Positions 1 to 11,214 of a stretch of 64,000 nucleotides of DNA are shown one piece after another (positions within the stretch are counted from its first letter, which is position 1; every line of letters begins with the position of its first letter). Source of the DNA: Molossus alvarezi (lineage: Eukaryota > Chordata > Mammalia > Chiroptera > Molossidae); NCBI GenBank assembly GCA_037176705.1, contig CM073890.1, positions 98,632,591 to 98,696,590 on the forward strand. Direction: 5' to 3'. Below the pieces are notes generated by a model. It ran no database searches, was not told the DNA's origin, and saw only the letters and a list, made by a program, of their open reading frames with translations. The position numbers and the translations under genes were made by a program.

Positions 1-440
1 GAAGGAATATCAAAGAATGTGTGGACACCTAAAATGATCACAGACATGTTGAGTTTGAGTTTCCTAGGGGATATACAGATGGATATATCCAGTAGCTATT
101 CTGAAGTTTAGAATCAAGATCTATAAAACAAGAAGACTCTTTTGGGAATCATAAGCTATTTGTGGAACTGGAGGCTGTGAATGATGGAAAATAGTGGACA
201 AGACTGAGATCATTCTCTGTAACGGCTAGAAGATAAGAGGACCCAATGTGAATGTATGGGGATCTCCACATTAGAGGCAAAAGCAATACAAGAGCCAGCT
301 AATGGGACTGAGAATTGAAATTGGAGAGTACATTTTCCACTTCCGATCATAAAATCCAATATAATTTCTTTTATTCAGACAATATTGTGTGCCTCAACAC
401 TGGGCAACAATAACAAATGCCAAGAAAATACTAAGTGAAG
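1..440 (-). repeat. Ancient L2 LINE fragment, antisense
   Basis: The first 440 bases carry a degraded antisense L2 (CR1-clade LINE) fragment. Positions 46-61 (acatgttgagtttgag) match 37288-37303 in the better-preserved antisense L2 further right, and the flanking text keeps the same order of landmarks. No frame is open. The left edge is cut by the window boundary. The family call rests on the shared block and on memory of L2, so subfamily and exact right end are uncertain. Confidence 0.5.
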
Positions 441-473
441 TAAAGATTTAGGGTTATCATTTAATTTTTTTTT

Positions 474-730
474 TTAAAAAGATAAGTCTTTATTGAATGT
501 CTCATAAGGAGGCAGCAAAGGAGAAATTATATTGTGCAACATACAAAAAAAACTTCCTAAAATTTCTCTTAATTTGTTTCTCTCCCTAAAATCCCACATC
601 TCATAGACACTGCTCCCATATCTTCTTTCCCTCCGTCCCTCACAATTAAAAGTGAAAATCTCTTCCAAACTCTAATTCTTCTAAAATATTTTTTCTTGCT
701 GAATCTCTATGTAATAATGCTTTTTTCCAG
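474..730. other. Unassigned T- and pyrimidine-rich stretch
   Basis: AT-rich, pyrimidine-rich sequence following a T run at 467-475. A 64-codon antisense frame is open but has no recognisable features. It may be an old retroposon tail; I cannot assign a family. Confidence 0.3.
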
Positions 731-792
731 CTTTACTGGTGTGCAAGTGGCATATAAAAAAGTACATAACTAATGTACACAATTTGGTGAGT

Positions 793-848
<56 letters not shown>

Positions 849-1085
849 TCACATCACTATCAATATAATCAAGGTAATACACATATCCATCACCTCCAAA
901 AGTGTTCTTGTGTCTCTTCATTGTTGTTGATTTGTTTATTTGTTTGTTTGTATGATAAAAACATTTAACAAGAAATCCACCACGTTAACAAATTTTTAAG
1001 TGCACACTTACCTTATTGCTAACTATAAGTACTATGTTGTACAGGAGATCTCATCTTGGATAACCGTCAATAGAGAGTTTATTGG
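731..1085 (-). repeat. Old L1 3' UTR fragment, antisense
   Basis: The sequence resembles the 3' UTR of mammalian L1 in reverse. It has the 'taacaaatttttaagtg' and 'ctataagtactatgttgtacag' landmarks seen in old L1M-type tails. A TA/CA microsatellite has expanded inside it. No coding part remains. Assignment is from remembered family landmarks. Confidence 0.55.
797..849. repeat. (AT)n(AC)n microsatellite
   Basis: About 17 AT repeats run directly into about nine AC repeats. It probably grew inside the old L1 3' UTR around it and is expected to be length-polymorphic. Confidence 0.95.
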
Positions 1086-1590
1086 TGACCATTTTTGTAG
1101 TTTCAAAAGTCTACAGGAGGTAGGAGACGGGTTGCAGATGTGTGCAGAGTAAATGGAGAATGAGGAAATGATACAGTTGTTCTTGCAAGAAGTTTAGCTG
1201 AGAAACAAAGGAGAGAGATGGATCTGTGGCACGTGTAAAGGTTTTGTTGCCCTTCATATTTGTTTGTTTTTTTTTCTTAACTTTTGATTACAAAGTTCTC
1301 AATCATGCAATAGGTAGACACTAGTATAATGAACTCAGGTACCCACCACCCAACTTCTTGTCTCTCTTGCAACTGCATTTTCCATAAAATATAGGCACAT
1401 CAAGAGGCTTGAGTGCATAGTTGTTTTTGCATAATCATAGACTCTTGAGCATAATCATATGAGGTGAAGGCCAATGGAAATTGAGGGTAAGAATTCAGAA
1501 AAGAAAACGTCATGAATATCAGGTCAGTTTTCATGTAATTCTTTTTATTTTTTCCTGGGGTAATTCTCACATTCTGTGGGTGATAAGATG
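1086..1590. other. L2-like debris (1110-1240) and AT-rich sequence
   Basis: Positions 1110-1240 look like a further piece of the antisense L2 from the window start, displaced by the L1 fragment between. The rest, including a T-rich block at 1261-1280, shows no gene or clear repeat. Confidence 0.3.
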
Positions 1591-1770
1591 CTGTGAGGAA
1601 AAGCAATAAGCATGGGATTTTGAGTCAGGAAACCTACATGAGGATCTTGACTACGATATTTATCAGTCTTATGACTTTCGCAAAATTGTCTGACATCACC
1701 AATTTGAGCTTCTTTATTTATAAAACTGTAAATCAGTGAAAAAGGAGCATATAAAATAAAGAGTTCTTTC
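1590..1770 (+). repeat. MIR SINE (ancient)
   Basis: The order of degraded motifs follows the MIR consensus: a 'gattttgagtcaggaaacct' region, then 'tatgactttcgcaaaattgtctgac' in place of the 'gtgaccttgggcaagt' core, then 'ttctttatttataaaactgtaa' in place of the 'cctcatctgtaaaatg' end. Divergence is high, as expected for MIR. No target duplication can be read. Confidence 0.65.
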
Positions 1771-4310
1771 AAGAAATAAATAAAATAATGTAAACAAATA
1801 TTTGAAAAACCAAAAGAACTGTAATGAGTCTAAGTACGATTCACAATGTGCCAAGCAAGTCTCCATGCAAGAATTCCGGGGCTCAGGATAAGTATGCTGT
1901 CTAACATCACTCAGGCAGCAGTCAGTGAAAGGGCCTGATGTGGCCTATCTTGCTTATAGTTGATACTCAACAAATACTTGTTAAATTAAAGCAAAGGATA
2001 AGGCATGCCTGAGGGGTAAGGGCCAAGATCCCTATAGCAGAGTTGTTTAATGAGCTGGAAGCTTTAGGATTCTCAGCATCGAACCCTAAAATGTTTTAGG
2101 TTAATAGCTCTGTTGGTTAAGGCAATCCTAGCTATTGTAATAAGTAAAAACAAAATGTTAGTGACTTAACACAACAGAAGTTTAATTCAAGTGTCCATTG
2201 CTGATAGGAAAGCATCTTCCATGTGATAATTTAGAGACTGAGGCTTCTTCTACCTTATGGTTCCATTTTCCTAGAGTCTCACATTCCCTTGGCAAAATCT
2301 AGTTGCTTCGCTATATGAGGAGGGAAGTGGGTCAAGTGTAATATAAACCTTGGCTGGTCAGTGGCTTGGAATCAATAACTCAATACAATGAAAGGGAAAA
2401 GGGATCAGACCAAAATTACATGTTAAGAATTAGCAGCTCTTATCTTCCAAAGACCTTGTCACCTGCATACTTGCCATCAGAAGAGTAACCCATAATGGGA
2501 TGGCCAAGCAGGCTGGTATCTCTTCACCTCTCACTCCCAATGTTCTGGCCACCCAAAATGTCGTTCATCTTCACCCACTCACTTGTGCTGTCTCCCACCA
2601 CAGATCCATTACATAGACTAGTTCCTCTGATTGGATGTAATTAACCTCCTCCTGTCCTACACCATCAGATCTTCTTTATTCATCAAATGTTCTTATGTAT
2701 CCTGAACTTGTCATGTCATAAATGTCATTATATTTATTAAATTTTTTCTTTGAAACAATTTTTAGACTTCCATAAAAGTTTCAAAAAATAGCGCACAGTT
2801 TCCATGTATTCCTCACTTAGCTCCCCCTAATGTTAACATTTTTAAACATTGTTGCGAATGATGGAAAGGACCTGAAGTTTCCAAGGGCAGGGAACAGGTC
2901 AGCCTCATTCACTGCTCCAATCATAGTGCTTGTCACAGTGTTTCACCCTCAGCAGACACTCATCATATAACTGCTAACAAATTCACCCCAGCTCCTCCTC
3001 ATTACTTCTTCTGTGTTTATATTTGAAGAGGACCCCAAGCTGCTGACACTAGTTATCCTTTGAGTTTTCAAAAGGAATAAACAAGAAACTGTACGACTCA
3101 AATTGTAGAGAGTATGCAACTAGAGTGCAACTGCTGTGTTTCTCAAATACAAACTCCTTTGCATTTTGGTTATTTGCATGCTGCCCTGGTACAGGTAACT
3201 TGGTATGTGATTTGTGAAAGATTCTGTAACTCCCTGATATATGCTCTCACCATTTCTGTGCAGCACACTATTCTTTATTTCTATGTATAAGAATCTATTT
3301 CATCATAGTACACTTCTTATTAGTTCATCCTTCTCATTTTGATTTTTAGGTCTAAAATTTTTGTAAAAGTAGATCTTATTCAACTGATTTCATTAACTTT
3401 GGCCGTCTGGACTATAGAAGTTAGAAATGATAAATTGGAAAGAATGGCGAGTAAAAAAAAAAAAGTACACTATAGAAGTAAGTAGTAGCATCTAAGGATC
3501 AGTGACAGCAAAAGAAGAGACAAAAATATGACAAAGAATGGACAAGGCAATAAGCTTAGGAGACAGACCATTTAAATAAATCAAGAAATCTTCCAGAAGA
3601 ACATCTCTGCATTAGAGCATGAACATAACAAGATCATAGCGATAACGGCAAGTCATCAAAAAGAAATCAAATAATGTCCAATGTACCTCAATATAGAATG
3701 TAGAAAATGTTATTCTTTTCAAATAAAAAATAATTAAAATAATTAAAATAAGATGCACTTAAAAATTTAAAGATGATAGTTTCAATTATCTTAAAAACTA
3801 GCTTCAATTCATTCTAACCAATGATGGATTAAACATTGTTTCTGTACTTTTAACTATCTCTTAAATTGGCATTATAAACATGTATTCCACTTCCTTTTGT
3901 GAGATATCTACTATTTCAAGCATTCTTCAGAAACAATTTTTAAACCTTATATCAATTATCTTCACTTGAAAATCCAACTTTTAAAATTAAAATATCAAAA
4001 GAATGAATTGGGGAAATATGTTTCAGTATCACCTAGAATCAAAATTGTTCTCAAGGTAAATCCTAAAAATGGCCCAATTAAGGTGTTAGGTACTCATACA
4101 CTTAGAGGATACAATTTGGTTCTTACCCTCCTTTATAATTTTTAATGACAATTCTCATCCCAAACCCCAATAGCAATAAAAAACCCATTTCGTCATTAGG
4201 TTTCTAAGATTTGTATGTAAGATCAATTTCGATCTCAAATTTTATTGATGAGAAATTGAAGAGAATTAACAATTAGGCAGCCTTTCCAAAGGCACATAGC
4301 AATTTATTGT
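1771..4310. other. No gene seen; LTR-like and L2-like debris
   Basis: AT-rich sequence without a supported coding region. Around 2100-2440 there is an antisense LTR-like repeat resembling MaLR-type LTRs. Around 2866-2970 ('aagggcagggaacagg' to 'agcagacactcat') it resembles the 3' end of L2. Positions 3420-3830 are A-rich with short A runs. The remainder has nothing I can name. Confidence 0.35.
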
Positions 4311-4326
4311 AAAGAGTGGAACTCTA

Positions 4327-4569
4327 GCCCTGGCCGGTTTTGCTCAGTGGTTAGAGCGTTGGCCTGTAGTCCACAGAGACCGGGGTTCACTTCCCGCTAA
4401 GGGCATGTACCTCGGTTGCAGTTTGTCCCCGGCCCTGGTTGGGTTGTGCGGGTGGCAGCCACTCAATGTGTCCCTTTCACATCGATGTTTCTCTCTCTCT
4501 CCCTCCCACTCTATCTGAATAAAAAATGAAAAAATGTCCTCGGGTGAGGATAAAAAAAAAAAAAAAAAA
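4327..4569 (+). repeat. Ves SINE, type A
   Basis: tRNA-derived SINE with an A-box-like 'tgctcagtggtt', a weak B box 'gggttcacttcc', a CT-rich body, the type-A 3' signature 'gtcctcgggtgaggata' and an A tail. A TSD brackets it: aaagagtggaactcta (4311-4326) against aaagaatggaactcta (4567-4582). Few differences from the other type-A copies here suggest a fairly young insertion. Confidence 0.95.
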
Positions 4570-4582
4570 GAATGGAACTCTA

Positions 4583-5960
4583 AGTCATAATCTCCACATC
4601 TGGCATTTCAAGACACATGCTTGTTTTTTTCTTTACAATCTGGTTTCCATTAATAGATTTATAAGAGAGAGATTGGCTATAGAATGGAAGAATTCATGGT
4701 CTTCAAGTTCAACATCATAAACTATCATCCTAAGTAGATGCTTCCTTATGTGGTACATGCTTTATGTATCACAAATCCCATCCGAATCATAACTTCACAG
4801 ATTTAAAGAATAGAATCTGAAACAAGAAAGACTTCCTGAATTCAAGGGATATTTTCGTTCCTCTTGAATGATATGATACATAGCTGATGTTACTGACACT
4901 AGATAGTATTTCTCAGGGTATATTTCTTATATTTATTATGTATCTTACATGGTAAATTCATTCCCTCTAACCATGAAACTGATATTCTCCTAGGTTGACC
5001 TCCTTCAAATTACTTTTTCTTCCTCCCTCAGAGCCTGTAAATCCAATTAAAGTGAAAAAATTTCCATCTGTTCCATTTCTGCACTTTACTAGACCATGGG
5101 CCTTTGTGTCCCTCGCCTGGTCTTGAGAGAGTCAATTCTTTCTAAACAGAAACAGTTTCAGATCACTCGATGGTTGTGAAGGACACAAACAGAACACACA
5201 CAAAATACAGTCTCTTCTCTCTTCTCAGTCTTACTGCGAGATGAGTGTTCAAATATTCCTTCCTCTCCTTTCTTCCTATTAGCTGAATAGAAGTAATGGT
5301 CAGCTTCACTTTGATATCACTCCTTTCTCTCCTCTCTGGTTCACAGGAAACCCCACGAAGACATAAACTAAAGGACTTGGGAGCTAATACATATATTATA
5401 ATAAATATTTAGCAAGTAAAAAGGTGAACATGTATTCGATAAAGTAGGAAAGGAGCCAATGACCAACTAGATACATGGCTCATCCTGCAAAATTTATAGT
5501 TGTGCCCAATAAGATACTGATATCCAGGGGGCCAAAGGACATTTTTCATTTCTAGCAATTTCTTAGGCACTATGAATGACATTGAAACTTGCACAGTTAC
5601 CTATCTCAATTGTTCCACAAAAGAAACTATGCTTTCCTTAAATTCTGAGACTGTTCCTGCGTCAGCATTAATAAAACTTAGTAAACTCCACTACAAATTT
5701 AGAAACCATCATATTCCACCATACTATGTTCCAAAATGGTGGCAGCTTCAAGAAGGATTGGGGTAGGAAAGATAATTGGAGGGTGGGAATTAAGCTGCTT
5801 TTGAAGCCACTTTTCTATAACTAGATCATTGTATTTACATAGATGTTCCAGGCATTTGACACAGCTTTGGGGAGATAAACACTCTCCTCACCAAAGCCAT
5901 TGCTTCATAACAATATTCTGCAAAATGAGGTGTAAGATCGAGGCAGGAAGAATTTATATT
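4583..5960. other. No gene seen; unassigned AT-rich sequence
   Basis: No repeat family or coding region recognised. Short open frames lie near 5409-5594 and 5572-5766 on opposite strands. They lack splice context, homology I recognise or domain-like composition. Confidence 0.35.
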
Positions 5961-5978
5961 TTTAGGCTCCATACTTTT

Positions 5979-6222
5979 TTTTTTTTTTTATCCTCACCCG
6001 AGGACATTTTTCCATTTTTTACTCAGATAGAGCGGGAAGGAGAGAGAGGAAGAGAGAGAAACATCGATGTGAAAGGGACACATCGAGTGGCCACCACCCA
6101 CACGACCCAACCAGGGCCGGGGACAAACTGCAGCCAAGGTACATGCCCTTAGCGGGAACCGAACCCAGGTCTCTGTGGACCGCAGGCCGACGCTCTAACC
6201 CCTGAGCCAAACCGGCCAGGGC
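5979..6222 (-). repeat. Ves SINE, type A, antisense
   Basis: Reverse complement of a type-A Ves SINE: a T tract, then 'tcctcacccgaggac', a GA-rich body, and the tRNA-like head ending 'ccggccagggc' at 6222. The TSD ttaggctccatactttt lies at 5962-5978 and 6223-6239 and is identical over 17 bases, which indicates a young insertion. Confidence 0.96.
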
Positions 6223-6239
6223 TTAGGCTCCATACTTTT

Positions 6240-6614
6240 AATCCTACTTCTCTATAGGTCAGAACCCACCAAGATGGATTTCTAGAACTTTTGCTTCGAC
6301 TGTGGACTATGTATTGAACCAAAGCAATTTCCCTCAATCTACTCAAATAAATCCATAAAAATGTAAAAGTAAAAACAAATATATCTTTATTAGATGCTCT
6401 TGAATTAAAAGCTAATTTATATAAGAGGTTTTCCCCAAAAACTTGTTTGCTTTAGAAAATGTCAAGAAAATGAGTGCCATCTTTTAATTAATTATTTACT
6501 TATTAGTAATGTCTTTCACTGAGTGTTTATTTAGCATCTACTTTGTATTTACTTCTAGTAAGTGTTATGGGAGCTATAAAAGATCTAGGTTAAGTCTGTA
6601 TTCAGGAACCAATG
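6240..6614. other. No gene seen
   Basis: AT-rich sequence with no recognised repeat or open frame of note. Confidence 0.3.
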
Positions 6615-6990
6615 TTTTTATCCATTTACTTCTTTTCAATTGAGTTATAATTGACATCAAACATAATATTAGTTTTAGGTGTACAACCTCATGGCTTGAT
6701 ATTTGTATGTAAGGCAAAATGATCACCACAATAAATCTAATGAACATCTGTCACCATATTTATAAAAATTTTTTCTTGTGATAAGAACTTTTAAGATTTA
6801 CTGTCTTAGCAAACTTTAAATATGCCGTACATTATTATTAACTAGAGTTACCAGGCCGTACATTACATCCCATCTCCATGACTTATTTATTTTGTAACTG
6901 GAAGTTTATACCTTTGACCCTTTCACCCATTTCACCCATCCCCCACTTCCTGCCTCTGGCAACCACCAACACTTTATTTGAGGAGGTGAG
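6615..6990 (-). repeat. Old L1 3' UTR, antisense
   Basis: Antisense L1 3' UTR landmarks appear in order: 'aattgagttataattgacat', 'ttttaggtgtacaacc', 'tgatcaccacaataa', 'cttgtgataagaacttttaag' and 'tgcctctggcaaccacc'. Divergence is high. No ORF2 sequence is included. Confidence 0.75.
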
Positions 6991-7925
6991 AATAATAAAA
7001 TTAAAAATAATTACCTAACTATAAGGAGATAGCATTAACACTAAAATTTAGAGCATGAACTCAAATTCTTTTAAGAAATTGAGAGAGACTAATTTGGCCA
7101 GGAATAATTCAGGGAAACTTGAATGAATTAGGTCAAAGATTTAGAAAGTGGGTGGGGTTAGAGGAGGTAGGAAGAACCAAGCCTTCCAAGCATTGTTAGG
7201 AAAGAAAGAAACATGAGCAAGGAGTTAGAGGCAAGACTGAGGCTCATGCAATGAAGACAACGAGCAATCTTTAAACTTCAGATTTCCACCCCATCCAAAC
7301 ATTTTTCCTTTAGCTATTGTATTAATGCCAAAGGAATCCCAGAGAGTATTCGCGTCAATAGAAAATAAGAATGTGTGCCCAAATAAATCAGTGCATACAA
7401 ACCACGGCGTATTCTCAGCATCACCCTCAACCTGGAGAAAACTGAGACGTAGGGCACTTTTCCCCAGACAAGGGCACCTTGCCATGGCACTGCCGGTTCC
7501 CAGGACTTTGGCTTTATCTAGGCAAAATCTTCACTTGAATCTAAGTGTGCTTTTGAATGTTTGACAGAATCCGTGACCCTAGTGCTGAAGTTTCTGTTAG
7601 CTCATGTCACCAAAAGTAGCGACAACACAGTCCTGGTTCTTTCATGTGCGCGGCGGAGAGTTAGACATTCTGCCTGAAGGACCTTTAAAGATACATGTTA
7701 TGGAAAGTAGAATAAAAGTCTCCTTTGAAAGTCAGTAAAGGATTCTAGTCAACTCCATATCTGAGCAGAGATGACAGGAAGAAGATGCTGGGTAGGATGA
7801 GCCGAAAATCATGGCTATGGAAGAGTTTATCACTTTTAGAAATTAAAAGGTACTCAGATGCTGGGTCTGGACAAGACCTGATCTAGTCCCATGGCAGGAA
7901 AAACCACCTTAACACCTACAGGCAT
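6991..7925. other. No gene seen
   Basis: Mixed-composition sequence. Two short open frames overlap on opposite strands at 7225-7564, without recognisable product. A small CpG cluster ('gtgcgcggcggagag') lies near 7650. No repeat assigned. Confidence 0.3.
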
Positions 7926-7941
7926 TAAAAAATATATCTGA

Positions 7942-8193
7942 GCCCTGGCCGGTTTGGCTTAGTAGTTGGAGTGTCGTCCCGCAGATCAAAGAGTCCCAGG
8001 TTCGATTCTGGTCAAGGGCATGTACCTCAGTTGCAGTTCGTCTCTGGCTCCGGTTGGGGTCATGCAGGTGGCAACCAATTGATGTGTCTTTCTCACATTG
8101 ATGTTTCTCTCTCTCTCTCCACGCCCCCCCCCCCCCCCCCGTCTGAAGATAAATGTAAAAATATCCTCAGGTGAGGATTAAAAAAATAAAATA
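7942..8193 (+). repeat. Ves SINE, type A, with internal poly-C
   Basis: Starts 'gccctggccggtttggctta', has a B-box-like 'ggttcgattctgg' and ends 'tcctcaggtgaggatt' plus an A/T-rich tail. The flanks aaaaatatatctga (left) and aaaaatatatatctga (right) look like its TSD. A run of about 17 C at 8124-8140 replaces part of the usual CT-rich body. Confidence 0.92.
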
Positions 8194-8209
8194 AAAATAT
8201 ATATCTGAT

Positions 8210-8894
8210 ATCTGCCTCTCCCCACAACATTACAAATAAACTAACAAGTCTTTTGAGCCCATTATGAAGTGAATCATAATTCTAGAAACTTCCTGCCTGT
8301 CATGTTTTACAATTTTTACAAAAAATAGTAAAATGTTTATAAAATGAAATATTGAAAGGAAAATATCTCTGTGCCATGAACCTCAAAGCATGATCACCAA
8401 GGAAAAAGTCAACACGTCCTACATGGTTGGCTCAGCTGGCAACCCCAATATGCTCTCAACACCAGAGGTGCTCATGTGAACAAATGAGGACTAGCTGAGC
8501 CCACTTCGCTACACTGTAGGCTCTTTGCCCAAAACATGCCCCAAATACTCTAAGATTCCCTGAAAGAGAACAAACATTGGCCTGGCTCTCCACCCCCACC
8601 TCCCAACCAGACACCCTTCTGTAGTGAGTGAGGGGGATAGTTCAAAGAAAACTTAAGGAGAGGGGACAGAAAAATATCTCAGAGGTATGAGTATCAAGAA
8701 AGACAACAAACTATGAAAGGCAAGACTAAATACATAAGACAAATACCTATTTCATAAACTTTTCCCAAAAATATAGGAAAATAAATATGTCAACTTATTT
8801 ACAAAGTTGGTATGATTTTGATATTTCGACTAAATATGGAATAGGACATAATATGAAAGTTAATCCAAATCCATAAAATTTAATATACAAAGAC
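8210..8894. other. No gene seen
   Basis: AT-rich sequence without a supported gene. Parts near 8640-8890 may belong to the old L1 to the right, but this is too diverged to assert. Confidence 0.3.
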
Positions 8895-8900
8895 ATATAT

Positions 8901-8931
<31 letters not shown>

Positions 8932-8961
8932 TAGATAGATATAGATATAGATATAGATATA
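8895..8961. repeat. (GATA)n microsatellite
   Basis: About nine 'gata' units followed by interrupted 'gatata' repeats. Pure at the left and imperfect at the right. Confidence 0.95.
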
Positions 8962-8979
8962 ATGATGCTAAGGTAGAAA

Positions 8980-9890
8980 AGTTCCCAATAATGCAAGGAT
9001 GATTTAATTCCATATATGCAATGTAACTTACCATAAGAATAAAATAAAATTAAAAAATGCAATCTTCTGAACAAATGCAAAAAAAGTGATATAACATTCA
9101 ATGACTACTTATGATTATGAGAAAAAAACTTTGAGAAGCCTGAAAGCAGGCAGCTTTCCTGCTTTGATAAAGATTATCATAAATTGCAATAAATATCATG
9201 CTCAATGGAGAAGCTTCAGATAATTCCCTTTAAAGTCTGCAATTAGACAAGGATTTCCAGTTAACCACTATAGTTCTAGAGGGAATATTAAATCCTTGTT
9301 AAGGCAATATAAGAGGGAAAAAAATGTAATTGGAAAGAAAGACATAAAAATATTTGATATGCATTTGGTAAATAATTTTCACATTAAACAACCAAGAGAA
9401 TCTTCAAACCATTAGAACTAGTAGGAGCAAACATCAAGCGTGTTAATGTGAGATTAACATGCAGAAAAACAAGCATTCTTCAACACTGCGGTTCACAAAG
9501 GCGGGTGGTTTCGCCTGTCTGCAGACATTTGGCAACACAGAGAGACATTTCGGTTGTCACAGTAGGAGGCGTCAGGGGAAGGTTCTAGTAGCATCTGGTG
9601 GGTAGAGGTCAGAGACGCTGCTAAACATCCTGCAATGCCCAAGACAGCCTCCCGCAACAAAGAACCCTCCAGCCCAAAATATCCACAGAAAGGCTGTTGA
9701 GAAATCCTGCTCTACACCGGCAAAATAACCAGCGAGAAAAAATGATTTTAAAAGAGATGCCATTTACAACAGCAATGCAGACTGCAAAGTATCTTGGGAT
9801 TAATCCATCAAGATATTTATAGGAACTTAATGGGGAAAATGTTAGTCTCTTAAATGCCCTAAAAGAAAAACCTGAATTCATAGATATTTT
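8980..9890 (+). repeat. Old L1 ORF2 fragment, split by MER5
   Basis: Degraded reverse-transcriptase-region text from L1 ORF2: 'atgctcaatggagaagcttc', 'cctttaaagtctgcaattag', 'acaaggatttcc' and, after the inserted MER5, 'atgccatttacaacagcaat' and 'tatcttgggattaatccatc'. The same phrases occur, better preserved, in the 26-32 kb L1. No frame stays open. The interruption is the MER5-like element at 9484-9709. Confidence 0.7.
9484..9709 (+). mobile_element. MER5-type nonautonomous hAT fossil
   Basis: About 226 bp with MER5A landmarks: 'agacatttggcaacac', 'catctggtgggtagaggtc', 'gctgctaaacatcctgcaatg' and the terminal 'tgttgagaaatcctg'. The ends keep weak inverted similarity, 'cactgcggttcacaa' against the terminal sequence. 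It has no coding capacity. It lies inside an old L1 fragment. Confidence 0.8.
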
Positions 9891-10619
9891 GTATTATTTG
9901 ATACGTTTACTTAATCTTATAGGGATTATTATTTCCTAAAGTAACCAATAAATTTAAAAGAATTCTATATTAAACATTATCAGTATTTGGGGAATTTCTT
10001 CATCTTATGTAAATTGCAGTCATCCCCAACATACAGTTTAATCTATTTGAAGATAACTACTTTTTCATGTGTAAAATAAAATTATATGTCTACACTCACT
10101 AGAAAATTAGATTTTAAGACAACACGAATGATACTTTCACATCACCATTGTGTAAAGTATGCGTAGCCACAGCTGCACACTAAAGGCAGGATGATCAGAT
10201 AGAAAGTTCTGAACGTCATTTTCCCTTTGTTCTTCCCTAACATGGCATTCTAGTAATTTTAGTACATGTTTTATATCAAAACTCCTGAACCCTAATCTCT
10301 CAGAAACTCATTAATCTGCATTAATAGCCTTTCTGGAAAGCTCTAAGTTTAATCAATTCTTATTTGATAAGGGTCTGCACTGCGTTCAGTGATGGGACCA
10401 GCAACACACTGGTTCGGATCCGTCAGCGTTTTCTCAAGTCGTGTCAGATGTTGATAAGGTGAAATTCCTCCTACAGTACAAGAATGCAATTCGCAATTCT
10501 TTATCCACTGAGAAGGTTAATAAAATAGAAGGCCCTCAAATGTTATCTGAATACTTGAAGAGAGATAACTTATTAAAACATAGTATTTCTTCATAGTCTG
10601 GTATTTTTATATTCAGATG
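9891..10619. other. No gene seen
   Basis: AT-rich, apparently unique sequence with no recognised repeat or coding potential. Confidence 0.3.
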
Positions 10620-11060
10620 GTGCCCGCTGTTTTCTCAGTGACCCGCAGGGACGGCAGAAGTCACCGGTAGGCGCGGGTTTTAAGTCTACCCGCCGCAATG
10701 AAGGCGAGAACTGTGTTAATTGCCACTTTTCACAGCCAACGCCCGCCTCTCAGCTGCACCATAATTCACTATTTCTAGATAGGAGTTTTTGCAGCTCATG
10801 TAATCCTTCACATCAATCATTTTATCCTCCCGGCTCTGAGAGGCAGAAGAAGACGGGGATGTCGCGTGGGCCACTGGGGGAATGAAACGCAGTGACCTTG
10901 TAGGCAGACATCTAGACAGGAACGGACTGGAGCCAGCCCTGGGCGCTGCCCCCTCTACCGCATTGCGTGGGGCCAGAACCACGACGGTCTGCGCAAAGCT
11001 GCTCCAGGGAAAGAATGAAAAGCACATGGATTCAAGGCGGGCTTACAGGCATTGTGTACT
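10620..11060. other. CpG-enriched patch
   Basis: I count roughly 25 CpG dinucleotides in about 440 bases, in a window where most stretches have very few. Examples are 'aggcgcggg', 'acccgccgc', 'gatgtcgcgtgg' and 'accacgacggtctgcg'. Open frames of 60-103 codons on both strands are not recognisable. It could be a weak CpG island, a GC-rich retrocopy remnant, or sequence coupled to the adjacent GC-rich minisatellite. Confidence 0.45.
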
Positions 11061-11214
11061 GTAATTTATTAATTAGGTACATAACTCTAATGAACTGTTC
11101 TCCACATGAAAAGTTTGACGACTCCTGGTCAGCCATCAGATAAGATGTTTGCTATGAGTTGTCCCAAGCCAGGCTGGGTTTGTACCAACTCCTGTGATTT
11201 TTCTTGTGCAGATG

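Noticed and set aside
733..930. Frames with Tyr-Ile repeats, also at 8795-9101 and 44790-45041
   Set aside because: They translate AT/AC and GATA microsatellites.
5829..6346. Open frames of 107, 63 and 65 codons
   Set aside because: They lie across an antisense Ves SINE. Near-identical peptides recur at other SINE copies (21655, 35590, 53982), so these are SINE shadows.
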